Below are positions 1-8,707 of a stretch of DNA of 64,000 bases, piece after piece. Within the stretch, counting starts at the first letter, position 1, and each line of letters begins with the position of its first letter. Made by a program: the position numbers and the translations under genes. The stretch is from assembly GCA_002344075.1 (NCBI GenBank), contig DDTM01000025.1, forward strand, positions 1 to 64,000, in the 5' to 3' direction. The notes below the pieces were generated by a model. The model saw nothing but the letters and a program-made list of their open reading frames with translations. It was not told where the DNA came from and made no database searches. The stretch is from Bacteroidetes bacterium UBA2364 (GTDB taxonomy: Bacteria > Bacteroidota > Rhodothermia > Rhodothermales > UBA2364).

Positions 1-212
1 GGGGGCGCATGCACAGGTAGGGGGGCAGGTGGGGTGGGTGGATAAGGCATCATCGGTGGGTACATGGTGGGCATTGAGGCCGCATGTTGTACACTAATGG
101 TTGGGGCGTTTTTTCGAATAACTAATTTAAAGTCTTTTTCTTCGATTTCAACTTCGGCGACGCCACTTTCTCCGACCATTTGGAGCAATTCGCGTAAATG
201 TTTGAGATCCAT
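1..212 (-). CDS. accB: Biotin carboxyl carrier protein of acetyl-CoA carboxylase, N-terminal part (cut by window edge)
   Basis: The minus-strand frame from an ATG at 212 runs off the window after about 70 codons. It begins MDLKHLRELLQMV and continues with GVAEVEIEEKDFKLVIRK, the usual N-terminal segment of AccB in this part of the bacterial tree. A Pro/Met-rich linker follows, as expected before the biotinyl domain, which lies outside the window. AccB carries biotin between the carboxylase and transferase subunits in the first step of fatty-acid synthesis. It sits directly downstream of efp on the same strand, the common efp-accB order, though a terminator-like hairpin separates them. The start is supported by the family match; no clear Shine-Dalgarno sequence is visible. 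Confidence 0.85.
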   Translation of the reverse strand, partial: MDLKHLRELLQMVGESGVAEVEIEEKDFKLVIRKNAPTISVQHAASMPTMYPPMMPYPPTPPAPLPVHAP

Positions 213-300
213 GATATTTGTGGGTGAGCGTGAAAGAAGGAGGGTGTCGAGTGTACTAAGATACGATGATAACTCATTTAAAAAGCGGCCACAAACCGAC

Positions 301-350
301 AAAAAAGAAAAGGGGTGTAGAAATGGACGATGGTCCCATTCGGACACCCC
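301..350 (-). terminator. Terminator after efp
   Basis: A perfect 7-bp inverted repeat (344-350 pairing with 312-318) with additional inner pairing is followed, on the minus strand, by a T-rich run complementary to 301-311. It lies 11 bases past the efp stop, so accB probably has its own promoter or depends on read-through. Confidence 0.6.
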
Positions 351-361
351 AAAATAGGTTC

Positions 362-937
362 TTACTTATTAACCCGTGCCAGATATGTGCCAGAGGTGGT
401 TGTGGTATCCACACGAATCAGGTCCCCTTCGTTGATAAACAACGGAACCATGACAGTGGCCCCTGTCTCGATAACCGCAGGCTTGGTTGCACCCGTGGCC
501 GTATCCCCCTTGAGTCCTGGATCTGTTTGTTCCACCCGTACTTCAATGGTTTTGGGAACTTCTACCGTCAGAATTTCACCGGTTTCAGCATGGATCAAAA
601 CATCCACTTGGCCGTCTATCTTGAAAAAGCCTTTGCCCGATATAACCTTCGAGAGTGGTGCTTGAATCTGATCGTACGTCTCGGTGTGCATAAGGTGGAG
701 TCCCATCTCATCTTCGTACAAAAATTGGTACTGGTGCCGTTCAACGCGGGCGGTCTCAACCCGTTCGCCTGCTCGGAAGGTATTGTCAACCACTTTGCCG
801 GAACGAACGTTTCTGAGCTTTGAACGAACAAATGCACCACCTTTGCCGGGCTTGACGTGCATGAATTCAATAATTGTCCAAAGATCACCGTTCCAAACAA
901 GCGTCAGGCCATTCCGAAAATCGCTGGTATCTGCCAT
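362..937 (-). CDS. efp: Translation elongation factor P
   Basis: A 191-residue protein of full family length. EF-P binds between the P and E sites of the ribosome and relieves stalling at consecutive prolines. The KOW-like N-terminal domain holds the loop motif PGKGGAF with Lys32 at the tip, the position that is modified or contacts the P-site tRNA in other bacteria. The middle and C-terminal OB-fold domains follow and end with the typical GDLIRVDTTTGTY-like signature. It is followed by a terminator-like hairpin and then accB on the same strand. Which Lys32 modification pathway is used cannot be told from this window. Confidence 0.97.
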   Translation of the reverse strand: MADTSDFRNGLTLVWNGDLWTIIEFMHVKPGKGGAFVRSKLRNVRSGKVVDNTFRAGERVETARVERHQYQFLYEDEMGLHLMHTETYDQIQAPLSKVISGKGFFKIDGQVDVLIHAETGEILTVEVPKTIEVRVEQTDPGLKGDTATGATKPAVIETGATVMVPLFINEGDLIRVDTTTTSGTYLARVNK

Positions 938-1055
938 AATGTTTGGTGATATGGTTTGGTGAATAATTTTATACAGAACTGTTAATATAGGAATTCTCTT
1001 TGAGGATCCTATACGCTAATAGACGAACTATTGTCAAAGAAACTACGGAAAAGAA

Positions 1056-1082
1056 AAAGCTCCAGAAAAACTCCGGAGCTTT
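1056..1082 (-). terminator. Terminator of the Ig-like lipoprotein gene
   Basis: An 8-bp perfect stem (AAAGCTCC at 1056-1063 with GGAGCTTT at 1075-1082) lies 28 bases beyond the lipoprotein stop codon. On the minus strand it is followed by a T-rich tract. Confidence 0.7.
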
Positions 1083-1109
1083 CTTAATGCTTTTTGAGCA
1101 AATCTTTTC

Positions 1110-1787
1110 TTAACCGCCCGTGACATTAACGGTGACCGTAGTGCCGTAACGAATATTGCCATTGCTACCAACGGATTTAGGCTGTAGTGCATGCATGCCA
1201 ATGGGCAATGTCCGTGTATCCAATAAAAAGGTGTAAGGATCTGAAACATCCGTTGATACTTGTACACCATTGAGCAATAGACTGACCGATTGAATGGGCG
1301 ATGGCTCTTGTGGGGTAACATCTACCTGAATGACACCGCGAACCTGCTGGCCAGTGGCATGACTGGTAATGGCAACTCGTGGGCCAGCCCCGTTTCCATT
1401 GTTTACCACTACACTTTGGGGGAGGGTAATGGTTCTGGCGCCCTCCGTGTCCGTGATAGCTGCCTGAAGTTGATAAGATCCGTCTGGACGTCCGGTGGAA
1501 TCCCAGATATATTCAAAAATAGGCTTGGGGCCTGCGGTTAAGCGGCTCGCTTCTCCTACTTCTACACCGTTTACAGAGACCAAAACTTTTTCAACCAAAG
1601 CGTCGGTATTCATTGCTTGGGCCTGAACCCATACCCGGACCATCCTGCCCACAACATTACCGGTTTTTGGGGAAATCATATCGCCAACGGGCGCAACATC
1701 AACTACGGCGGGGGTATCACATCCCGGTATGATGACCAATATGCCCAGCATGAGCAGACTAAGGAAAATGGATCGAACCTGTTTCAT
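1110..1787 (-). CDS. Lipoprotein with Ig-like domains
   Basis: A 225-residue exported protein. The N-terminus has a lysine/arginine start, a hydrophobic stretch and a lipobox ending in Cys23 (IIPGC), so it should be lipid-anchored. The mature part contains two repeats of about 90 residues resembling bacterial Ig-like modules: each has a sentence such as VEKVLVSVNGVEVG or IQSVSLLLNGVQVS, followed by a strand region and a G-x-Y/H-x-LQ motif. Such modules usually serve adhesion or scaffolding at the cell surface. No catalytic motif is seen. It stands alone, divergent from the 2079 gene and followed by its own terminator. Specific function is unknown. Confidence 0.8.
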   Translation of the reverse strand: MKQVRSIFLSLLMLGILVIIPGCDTPAVVDVAPVGDMISPKTGNVVGRMVRVWVQAQAMNTDALVEKVLVSVNGVEVGEASRLTAGPKPIFEYIWDSTGRPDGSYQLQAAITDTEGARTITLPQSVVVNNGNGAGPRVAITSHATGQQVRGVIQVDVTPQEPSPIQSVSLLLNGVQVSTDVSDPYTFLLDTRTLPIGMHALQPKSVGSNGNIRYGTTVTVNVTGG

Positions 1788-2078
1788 CGTTAACTAATGG
1801 TTGCTGTGTTATAAAAAACCTACTTGACATCAAAGAAAAATAACCGCTTCCGTACCTTGATGAATCCTAAACAGGATCGTGTCGTAGCAGAGGGATTGGA
1901 GGCTTCCTTTATACCAGAAGCTACCGGCAAAATTCAGACCAAAGCCACTCGGAAGAGGCTTGTTTTGGATGACTTCAGCAAAAATATCGTTGCATGTGGT
2001 TCCGGAAGTTATGGAGAAGCTCATTTCATGGTTGTATTTCTCTACCGATGATGCTATTTTTGGCGCTCAAAATAAAAA

Positions 2079-2531
2079 ATGTCCCGTATGTCATTTACTT
2101 TTTCAACACCTGATTTTAACAATATTGGCCAGACACTTGGTGTAATGCCGAAGGAAGAAGGCCAGATGGTTCGATACGAACTCTCAGACCCTGCATCTGG
2201 ACGCAAACTTGCGTTGGAAATTCAGCCAGAAGTGAGGATCCTCAATGCGGAGAACCTTTCATTGGTCACCGTTTTTGCATCCAATGCTTTTTTGCAACTT
2301 CAGGGGTGTACCGGATTTATCGCCAGCGAGGAATTGGGGGAGGTCATTTTCTTTGCCCGCCGAAATGGAGCTACCAATGGATTGGTTGTTGAAAAAGGGG
2401 CAGGATGTTCGCTCTATGCCAATGTAGAAGACGCATTGTTAAATGCAGACTTTACGCAACTCCCTCCCGAAGTGATGATGAGCAGTGTTGCCTTGTCTAT
2501 GACGGAAGATTTGTTTAATGACCTTGGTTAG
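2079..2531 (+). CDS. Hypothetical protein upstream of ybeY
   Basis: A 150-residue soluble protein that I do not recognise. It has no signal peptide or membrane segment. The sequence reads as an alternating alpha/beta fold with conserved-looking stretches LALEIQPEVRILN and VIFFARRNGATNGLVVEKGAGC. Its last 14 bases overlap the predicted start of ybeY, which suggests translational coupling and co-transcription. A second in-frame ATG three codons in (2088) could be the true start. It may be a small accessory factor of the ybeY operon, but that rests on position only. Confidence 0.65.
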   Translation: MSRMSFTFSTPDFNNIGQTLGVMPKEEGQMVRYELSDPASGRKLALEIQPEVRILNAENLSLVTVFASNAFLQLQGCTGFIASEELGEVIFFARRNGATNGLVVEKGAGCSLYANVEDALLNADFTQLPPEVMMSSVALSMTEDLFNDLG

Positions 2532-2982
2532 TCCAGACATGACCCCATACGAAGCACCACTTGCAATTGAAAACGAACATCCCAATCTGCAATTGGACAT
2601 AGAAAAAATTAAAACCCTCGTACATCTGGTATTGGATGGCGAGGGTTTTACCTTAACCTATCTGGGTATTGTATTGTCGGACCATGAGGCCATCCACGCA
2701 ATGAACCGCGAACACTTGGGCCACGATTACGAAACCGACGTGCTTTCTTTCCCGCTTCAGTCCGATCACCACATTCGTACATACAAGCAGGTTGAAGGCG
2801 AAATCTATGTAGATTTAGACACCGCATTAGAAGTGGCGCCAGAATACCATACCGTGTTTGAACAGGAAGCACTCCGTTATATTGTGCATGGGTTGCTACA
2901 CCTGATGGGCTATGATGATGCCACCGATGCGCAACGCAAACAGATGTCTATGTCTGAAGATCGGTATCTAAAGGCTATGTAA
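2518..2982 (+). CDS. ybeY: Endoribonuclease YbeY
   Basis: A 154-residue single-strand endoribonuclease of the UPF0054 family, needed for rRNA 3'-end maturation and ribosome quality control. The metal-binding motif is at residues 124-134 (HGLLHLMGYDD). The first two histidines (124, 128) are present; the third ligand position carries Asp134 instead of His, a variant I recall from other Bacteroidota YbeY. The preceding conserved segment ETDVLSFPL is also present. The ATG used here overlaps the upstream gene by 14 bases; an in-frame ATG at 2539 would leave a 7-base gap, so the start is uncertain. Confidence 0.92.
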   Translation: MTLVSPDMTPYEAPLAIENEHPNLQLDIEKIKTLVHLVLDGEGFTLTYLGIVLSDHEAIHAMNREHLGHDYETDVLSFPLQSDHHIRTYKQVEGEIYVDLDTALEVAPEYHTVFEQEALRYIVHGLLHLMGYDDATDAQRKQMSMSEDRYLKAM

Positions 2983-3001
2983 GCAGTTTATAATCAATAT
3001 C

Positions 3002-4357
3002 TTACAATATTGGTCTTCCAAAATTTAACTGGTTTACTTGGTCACCAATTTGATAGCCAAGCGTTAAGCCACGTTCAATGTCCATCCGGTAGTGAAGTCC
3101 TCCGTATAGGCGTGAAAAAGCGGATTCTTGGGCCACTTGATCAAAGTTGTTAAAAAAGCGAATGGTCCTTGAAAATCCGAAATAAACCTGTGTTCGGTCA
3201 GAAAAAGAACGATTGGCTCCGAAAACGGCGGTAAACACCTTGGAGGCAGCACCAATCTCGGATGAATGCCCCGATACATATGCCGGAAACGGCGGCGTTT
3301 CTATGAGGGTGTTCCAGTTTGGGTCAATATACCGTTTGATATAGGTTACGGGGCGTATCAAAAAATATTCGTATTTCACCCACCAACAACGGATAAAGGC
3401 ATCGTTCTCGGCGATGCCCATTTTGGCATAAGCCAATGCAGAACGTGCGAGGCTGGCGCGGTCTTCCTCTAAAAGTTGTGTTAAAATACTAAAGGTGTGT
3501 CCTGTAGGCGTACAAGTGACGAAGGGGTCGTCTGCCCAAAAGCGTGCAATCTCTTTTTGATCTTCTGTATTGATCTGAGACTGGGTATAAACTTCAAGTG
3601 CTTCCTTATAAAACGTTGAATTTGGATCTGTAGAAAACGGATGTGGTGCGGGAACCTGGGCCGAGCTATTGGTTGCAATCATAAGCCGATTGTTTCCCCA
3701 TGTAGGCCCAACTCCTTTACCTGAACCTGTTTCTTGCCAAGCAGAGGCCGCAGAGTTGGGAACGAAGCCATCATGAGGCCGGAGGTAGCCTTCGTGTCCG
3801 CCGTCATTCTTCGACCATTCAAAAATTGCATTGGCCATTTCTTTGCCATACTGTACAGAAAGTGTAGCTGTTTCCGCTTTTTCGTTGGTTGCCAATACTT
3901 TGTTCATATACGACTCTAAAGAATCCAACGAATTACGGTTCTTTGGCTTGAGATTAATAAAGAAATTACGCATGGTTTGGGCCATCGCCGCATTGGCGGC
4001 AATCCCCCAGTTATATGATTTGGTGGGATCCGGCTTAGGCAGTTTGTCGGTACTTAATTGGTTGAGTTGCCCTGCCAATGAAGCTGACTCTGCCATTCCG
4101 GGCTGTACTGTTTGGTATAAAGTCACGCCCATATATCCAAAAGCACGGGCTGCCATAGGTGGGTAGTACCCGTCGGTAGTTTTAACCACTCGGCACAATA
4201 ACTTGAACCATTCACGTGCTACTTCGCCACCATGTTCGTGGGCAGCAATGCTGGCATGGGTCTCGTCGGGTTCGGTCAGGGACTTGTCGCAACCCGATAA
4301 TAAGAGGGTCAAGAAGAGGAGTGGCCACAAGGGTGTGTATATTTTAATCTTTTTCAT
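3002..4357 (-). CDS. Vanadium-dependent haloperoxidase-like / PAP2-superfamily lipoprotein
   Basis: A 451-residue protein with a lipoprotein signal (LLLSGC, Cys23). The C-terminal half carries the three phosphate/vanadate-binding motifs of the PAP2/haloperoxidase superfamily: a KYEYFLIRP segment (Lys and Arg), the PAYVSGHSSE segment (Ser-Gly-His), and SRLYGGLHYRMD (Arg, His and Asp). The long N-terminal helical region matches secreted vanadium-haloperoxidase-like proteins of Bacteroidota rather than short membrane PAP2 phosphatases. It could be a halide peroxidase or a periplasmic acid phosphatase; the sequence alone does not decide. It is divergent from the GDSL hydrolase gene. Confidence 0.85.
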   Translation of the reverse strand: MKKIKIYTPLWPLLFLTLLLSGCDKSLTEPDETHASIAAHEHGGEVAREWFKLLCRVVKTTDGYYPPMAARAFGYMGVTLYQTVQPGMAESASLAGQLNQLSTDKLPKPDPTKSYNWGIAANAAMAQTMRNFFINLKPKNRNSLDSLESYMNKVLATNEKAETATLSVQYGKEMANAIFEWSKNDGGHEGYLRPHDGFVPNSAASAWQETGSGKGVGPTWGNNRLMIATNSSAQVPAPHPFSTDPNSTFYKEALEVYTQSQINTEDQKEIARFWADDPFVTCTPTGHTFSILTQLLEEDRASLARSALAYAKMGIAENDAFIRCWWVKYEYFLIRPVTYIKRYIDPNWNTLIETPPFPAYVSGHSSEIGAASKVFTAVFGANRSFSDRTQVYFGFSRTIRFFNNFDQVAQESAFSRLYGGLHYRMDIERGLTLGYQIGDQVNQLNFGRPIL

Positions 4358-4518
4358 AGGTCGAACGTTTGTTTCTATATCATGTGCCTCTAATTTCGTG
4401 CCACAATGTGCAGTTGAGTAAGAAAGCAGGTCGAAAAGTGAAGGAACAAATTGTTCTGTTATATGCCGTTTGAGCCTGACTCATTTGTCCACAGCCTTTT
4501 CTAAGAAAAATAAAACAG

Positions 4519-5136
4519 ATGCAGCACGGTCAAAGTTTTCGGATTCTCGCCTTGGGGGATTCATACACCATAGGCGAGGGAGTCTTGCCAGAACATCGTT
4601 GGCCTAATTTATTGGCCGAATACATACGTACAGCGGGTATTTCCTGCGAAGTTCCAGTCTTGATCGCCCAAACGGGCTGGACAACCGATGAACTGCAAGA
4701 TGCATTTATAGCAGAAAAGTTAAACCCCCATGTTGATGTCATCACATTGTTGATCGGGGTTAACAACCAATACCGTGGACAAGACCCTTCAGTGTATCGT
4801 CGTAGCTTAGCGTCTTTGTTCCAAGTTATCCGGAGTAGTTATCCGAAAACCCTGCTGTTGGTGCTCCCTATCCCTAATTGGGGGCAGACCCCTTTTGCGT
4901 CGGGTCGAGATCGGGCAAAAATCACATCCGAAATAAAAGAATTCAATCAAATAAACCGAGAGCAGGCGATCCAATTTGGTGCATTATGGATACACGAATT
5001 GGAAATGGAAGCGGAGGTTGTGCCGCCTGCGGAATGGATTGTTGAGGATGGATTACATTATACCAACAAAGTTTATACACAATGGGCAAGAGTTGTTTAT
5101 GATACATGGTGTACAGAAAACTTTTCTTCTGTGTAA
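4519..5136 (+). CDS. SGNH/GDSL-family hydrolase
   Basis: A 205-residue cytoplasmic-type esterase/lipase of the SGNH fold. Block I is LALGDSYTIGEG near residue 11-22 with the nucleophilic Ser. Block III (IGVNNQY) supplies the oxyanion Asn, and block V is DGLHYT with the Asp-x-x-His pair. No signal peptide is seen. Members hydrolyse acyl esters, thioesters or acetylated sugars; the substrate is not predictable here. The gene stands alone between a divergent lipoprotein gene and hpf. Confidence 0.88.
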   Translation: MQHGQSFRILALGDSYTIGEGVLPEHRWPNLLAEYIRTAGISCEVPVLIAQTGWTTDELQDAFIAEKLNPHVDVITLLIGVNNQYRGQDPSVYRRSLASLFQVIRSSYPKTLLLVLPIPNWGQTPFASGRDRAKITSEIKEFNQINREQAIQFGALWIHELEMEAEVVPPAEWIVEDGLHYTNKVYTQWARVVYDTWCTENFSSV

Positions 5137-5267
5137 ATAAATCGCCTATTGACACAAGGATAAATTGATCTTAACATATACTTAACCTTTTCAATTAAGC
5201 ACCAGTAGGTGTCATCCGGTATGGTACCTGTTGGGTTTTTACAAATTTGGTATAGGAGCGATAGCAT

Positions 5268-5618
5268 ATGAGAACCCAAATTTCCTCTCGGCAATTCAAA
5301 GCAACCGAAACCCTCAAACAATATGCGGAGGAAAAGCTAAAAAAGCTCTCCCAGTTTTATCCAGATATTATAGAAATAAAAGTCATTTTTGAACACCTCA
5401 AAGATACCAGTGTCAATACCGCAGATGTGGTAATTAGCATTCCGGGGGGAACCCTTACTTCGACGGCAACGGCAGATAAACATGAATTGGCCATAGATGA
5501 ATGTGTGGAAAACCTGAAGCGCCAATTGATTAAGGTGAAGGAAAAACGAAACAATCGCCGTGTTTCACCTCCGACCATCGTTGAGGTAGAGCCTGAATTG
5601 GAAATGGAAGATGAATAA
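5268..5618 (+). CDS. hpf: Ribosome hibernation promoting factor, short form (HPF/RaiA/YfiA family)
   Basis: A 116-residue protein with the S30AE fold: N-terminal QISSRQFKATETLKQYAEEKLKKL, followed by the beta strand segment and a second helix (AIDECVENLKRQLIKVKEK). It ends in an acidic tail without the long-form dimerisation domain. The family binds the 30S decoding centre in stationary phase or stress and stores ribosomes in an inactive state. A strong intrinsic terminator follows. The upstream gap of about 130 bases should hold its promoter. Confidence 0.93.
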   Translation: MRTQISSRQFKATETLKQYAEEKLKKLSQFYPDIIEIKVIFEHLKDTSVNTADVVISIPGGTLTSTATADKHELAIDECVENLKRQLIKVKEKRNNRRVSPPTIVEVEPELEMEDE

Positions 5619-5717
5619 ACACGTTGAATAATCGGAAGTGTTGAATAGAAATGAATGTGCTTTGTTTGGCTTTGACCATTGCGCACACGTTGTCAACGAT
5701 GCTATTTGCATGGGCAC

Positions 5718-5757
5718 AAAAGAGGCGAATATCTTAAAACATATTTGCCTCTTTTTT
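5718..5757 (+). terminator. Intrinsic terminator after hpf
   Basis: A long stem pairs 5718-5732 with 5741-5755 (AAAAGAGGC, one G·T wobble, then AATAT). The loop is 8 bases, and a T run follows immediately. Confidence 0.85.
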
Positions 5758-5800
5758 TGGGTAAATTTGTCAGTTAAGAAGAAAAGATACAACGTGTGTT

Positions 5801-6208
5801 TTATTTCTGGCCTTTCACCACCGGAAACCCCTTAGCCTGCCATTGTAGCATTCCTCCTTCCATATTGGTCATGTTGGTATAGCCTTTTTCTTTAAGCAGG
5901 TTATAGGCTTGTAGGCTTCTTCGGCCAGAACGGCACATCACCACCAGTTGTTTGTCTTTGGGTAGTTCGGAATATCGGCTTTCAAAAACACTCAAGGGGA
6001 TGTGTATCACGCCGGGGATGTCATATGCTTGTTCTGTCACTTCATTGTGCTCTCGAACATCCACAAATACCGTTTTTTTTCCAATAAGTCTATGTGCTTC
6101 CGTTACCGAAATCTGGTTGGTTGGACTTATAAAAGCTTTTGGGGCGCAACCAGTAGTTGCGACGAGGGCAAGACATACCAATGTGCATAACAGATTTGGC
6201 TTTTTCAT
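5801..6208 (-). CDS. Rhodanese-domain lipoprotein
   Basis: A 135-residue protein starting at the ATG at 6208 (MKKPNLLCTL). This start gives a clean lipoprotein signal with Cys21 (ATTGC); an upstream in-frame ATG would add 26 unlikely residues. A single rhodanese domain follows: VDVREHNE motif near residue 50 and the active-site loop with Cys92 in CRSGRRS. Such envelope-anchored single-domain rhodaneses carry sulfur as a persulfide or act in redox signalling. The catalytic Cys is present, so it may be active. It is divergent from the 6311 gene. Confidence 0.9.
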   Translation of the reverse strand: MKKPNLLCTLVCLALVATTGCAPKAFISPTNQISVTEAHRLIGKKTVFVDVREHNEVTEQAYDIPGVIHIPLSVFESRYSELPKDKQLVVMCRSGRRSLQAYNLLKEKGYTNMTNMEGGMLQWQAKGFPVVKGQK

Positions 6209-6310
6209 AAAGTGAATGATTAATGTGATAAACTGCTTGGTTGTATAGGACAAAAAGTACAGCCAAACCACTGGAGGTGAAAACAATACGTCTTTTTTTG
6301 TCTTACCTTA

Positions 6311-7177
6311 ATGAAAAATGACAATACCATGCGAATACTACTGCTTATGTTTCCATTTATGTGGGCGATAAGCTCCTGTAAAACATTGCCTTATAAAGCT
6401 ATGGATGACCTCAAGGTTATGACCTACAATATTCGATTCAATAATCCGGATGATGGCCCAAATGCGTGGCCCTATCGCAAATCTGCGGTACGGCGCCTCG
6501 TGTTGTTTGAAAAACCGGATCTTTTGGGCATACAAGAAGGGTTGTGGGGACAGGTCCAGTTCTTAGACAGTCTTGCACAGTACGAGCGGGAAGGAGTGGG
6601 GCGCGATGATGGGAAAACAAGCGGTGAGTTTAGTGCGTTGTTTTTTCGTAGAGACCGATTTCAACGGATTGATGGAGGTACTTTTTGGCTTTCTGAAACA
6701 CCCGATGTACCCTCCAAAGGGTGGGACGCGGCCCTCAACCGGATTTGTACTTGGGTCAAGTTACATGACCGAAGAACTGGAAAAAAAATACTTGTTTTGA
6801 ATACCCATTTTGATCACCAAGGGATGGAAGCACGTATTCAATCTGCCGATTTGTTACACCAAAAAGCGAAAGAACTGGCGTATGATTGGCCTGTAATCCT
6901 ATTAGGAGATTTTAACCTGCCTCCCGAAAGTGTGCCCATAAAAAAAGTACAAGGTTTTTTTCAAGATGCTTTTTTGGCGACCCAAACCGAACCTTTTGGT
7001 CCAGTTGGTACTTTTAATGCATTCAAAGTAGAGCAGGCATATAACCACCGTATAGATTATGTATTTGTAAATAATAGATTTAAGGTTTTGGATTATCAAG
7101 TAAGAAGCGATGTTCGGTCTGGCGGGTATTTCTTATCCGATCACTTTCCGGTCATCACTCGTTTGGCCTATCAGTAA
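6311..7177 (+). CDS. Endonuclease/exonuclease/phosphatase-family lipoprotein
   Basis: A 288-residue metal-dependent phosphodiesterase/phosphatase of the EEP (DNase I-like) fold. It shows the expected motifs in order: VMTYNIRFNN (Asn), GIQEG (Glu metal ligand), LNTHFDHQG (His), LLGDFNLPP (Asp and Asn), DYVFV and LSDHFPV (Asp-His pair). A hydrophobic N-terminus ending in ISSC indicates an exported lipoprotein, and an in-frame ATG at 6329 is an alternative start. Close relatives in Bacteroidota are secreted phosphodiesterases of unknown substrate (nucleic acid, phospholipid or sugar phosphate). Confidence 0.9.
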   Translation: MKNDNTMRILLLMFPFMWAISSCKTLPYKAMDDLKVMTYNIRFNNPDDGPNAWPYRKSAVRRLVLFEKPDLLGIQEGLWGQVQFLDSLAQYEREGVGRDDGKTSGEFSALFFRRDRFQRIDGGTFWLSETPDVPSKGWDAALNRICTWVKLHDRRTGKKILVLNTHFDHQGMEARIQSADLLHQKAKELAYDWPVILLGDFNLPPESVPIKKVQGFFQDAFLATQTEPFGPVGTFNAFKVEQAYNHRIDYVFVNNRFKVLDYQVRSDVRSGGYFLSDHFPVITRLAYQ

Positions 7178-7180
7178 TAT

Positions 7181-8707
7181 TCAGGGTGTTGTAGGTGGCT
7201 CGGTTGGGGGGAGCGGGAGTTGTATGGTAAACGTACTGCCCTTGTCTGGAATACTTGTTACAAACATTTGGCCACCATGTGCTTCTGTAATGGCTTTCGA
7301 GATCGCCAAGCCGAGACCAGTTCCATGTACACCACGTGTTCTGGCATCCCCGCCTCGATAATACCGTTCAAAAACATGTTGCAACTCTTCTTCGTTCATG
7401 CCACTGCCCGTATCACGTACAAAAATAGACAAATAGTGCGTATGCTTTTCTACACCCAGGGTAACGGTTCCGCCAGCGGTTGTGTGGCGCCGGGCATTGG
7501 AGAGTAGGTTATCCAATACACGCAGTATGCGTAAACCATCTGCTTGGATGGGCGATAGGCCGGAGGGAATTTCCAAGATGAATTCAATGTTGGCACTTGT
7601 AAACAATCTCCTGTGTCCCCGTGCCGCTTCGTGAAGCAACTCACTAATGGGAATGGACTCGCGCCTCAAGGTGTAGTGTCCTGCGTCTAACAAACTAAGC
7701 TCAAACAAGTCTTGCAAGAGGCGATTTAGGTATTGGGCTTGTTCATTGGCTGTTTTAAGGGCCTCGCGTGCGGCTGCGGGATTTTGAATGTCTGTGTGGC
7801 GTTCTGCTTCCTCAAGGTTACCTAAAACGGCAGCAATGGGTGTGCGTAGGTCATGGCCAATATTAGCAATGAGTTCACGACGTACTTGGTCGGTGGTGCG
7901 GAGGGCCTCTACACTCTTTTCAACGTCTGCTGCCATCTGATTGACGGCCCCTGCCAATCGGCCCAATTCGTCATGGCCGGTTTGTTTGATTCTGGTTTGG
8001 TAATTTCCTTGCCCGATGGCCTCTACCTTTTCAGTTATTTTGCGAACAGGCGTTACTAAACGCCAGGTTAGAATCCCGCCCATCATCAAGGCCACGATAC
8101 CGCCAATAAGCAACACGATCAGAAGCGCATCTACAAAAGCTTGCCGCACATTCGATAATTCGCCATCCAATGTTTGCCGGAGCGAAGGCGCGTAGATGGC
8201 GCCAGCGAGTTCTCCTTTGTAAAAAAATGGCGTTATCCCCCAAGATTGATCCGTCCGGAAAAGTGAACGGGGAAAGTCGATGTAGTTGTTATTGTTACGG
8301 ATGGCAGAAAGCCCTTCTTGGGGAATTGTTGAAAGGTTTGTCTGGGTGGTATCTACCCCTGGTAAATCAGTAAATTGTCCGGGGGAAAGAACTTCTCCTT
8401 TTTGGTTTGTGATAAGGATAGGGTCTTTTAAACGCCCTGTCAAATCCAGATAAGCAAAAGATGGCATTTGAAACGACCTATCTTCTGCAAATTCGGCATT
8501 ACGTTCCATTTCGGCAGCCACATTATTCAGTTGTAATGCCACACTATTCTGGATTAACGCGACGCTCTGGGAAGCGGCAATCCACACCGTAACACCAACA
8601 GCCACGAGACCTGTAAGCAACTGAGCACCAATCAGAATACCCGCAACCCGCCAAAAAATTGAATTTCGAACAGTAACCCGAAGGGCGGAAGGAGCCGGAA
8701 GTTTCAT
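7181..8707 (-). CDS. Two-component sensor histidine kinase
   Basis: A 508-residue membrane kinase. The ATG at 8707 overlaps the stop of the response-regulator gene (TAATG), which indicates translational coupling. Layout: first membrane segment near residues 19-46, a periplasmic sensor of about 150 residues, second membrane segment near 192-216, HAMP, then the kinase core. His285 is the phosphorylation site (ANIGHDLRTP). The N box (RVLDNLLSNARRH), G1 box (VRDTGSGM) and G2 box (GTGLGLAIS) are intact. The signal sensed is unknown. It should phosphorylate the regulator encoded just upstream. Confidence 0.95.
   Translation of the reverse strand: MKLPAPSALRVTVRNSIFWRVAGILIGAQLLTGLVAVGVTVWIAASQSVALIQNSVALQLNNVAAEMERNAEFAEDRSFQMPSFAYLDLTGRLKDPILITNQKGEVLSPGQFTDLPGVDTTQTNLSTIPQEGLSAIRNNNNYIDFPRSLFRTDQSWGITPFFYKGELAGAIYAPSLRQTLDGELSNVRQAFVDALLIVLLIGGIVALMMGGILTWRLVTPVRKITEKVEAIGQGNYQTRIKQTGHDELGRLAGAVNQMAADVEKSVEALRTTDQVRRELIANIGHDLRTPIAAVLGNLEEAERHTDIQNPAAAREALKTANEQAQYLNRLLQDLFELSLLDAGHYTLRRESIPISELLHEAARGHRRLFTSANIEFILEIPSGLSPIQADGLRILRVLDNLLSNARRHTTAGGTVTLGVEKHTHYLSIFVRDTGSGMNEEELQHVFERYYRGGDARTRGVHGTGLGLAISKAITEAHGGQMFVTSIPDKGSTFTIQLPLPPTEPPTTP

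Noticed and set aside
1824..2051. Open frame of 75 codons before the 2079 gene
   Set aside because: No recognisable features and a competing antisense frame of similar length in the same spot; not coding in appearance.
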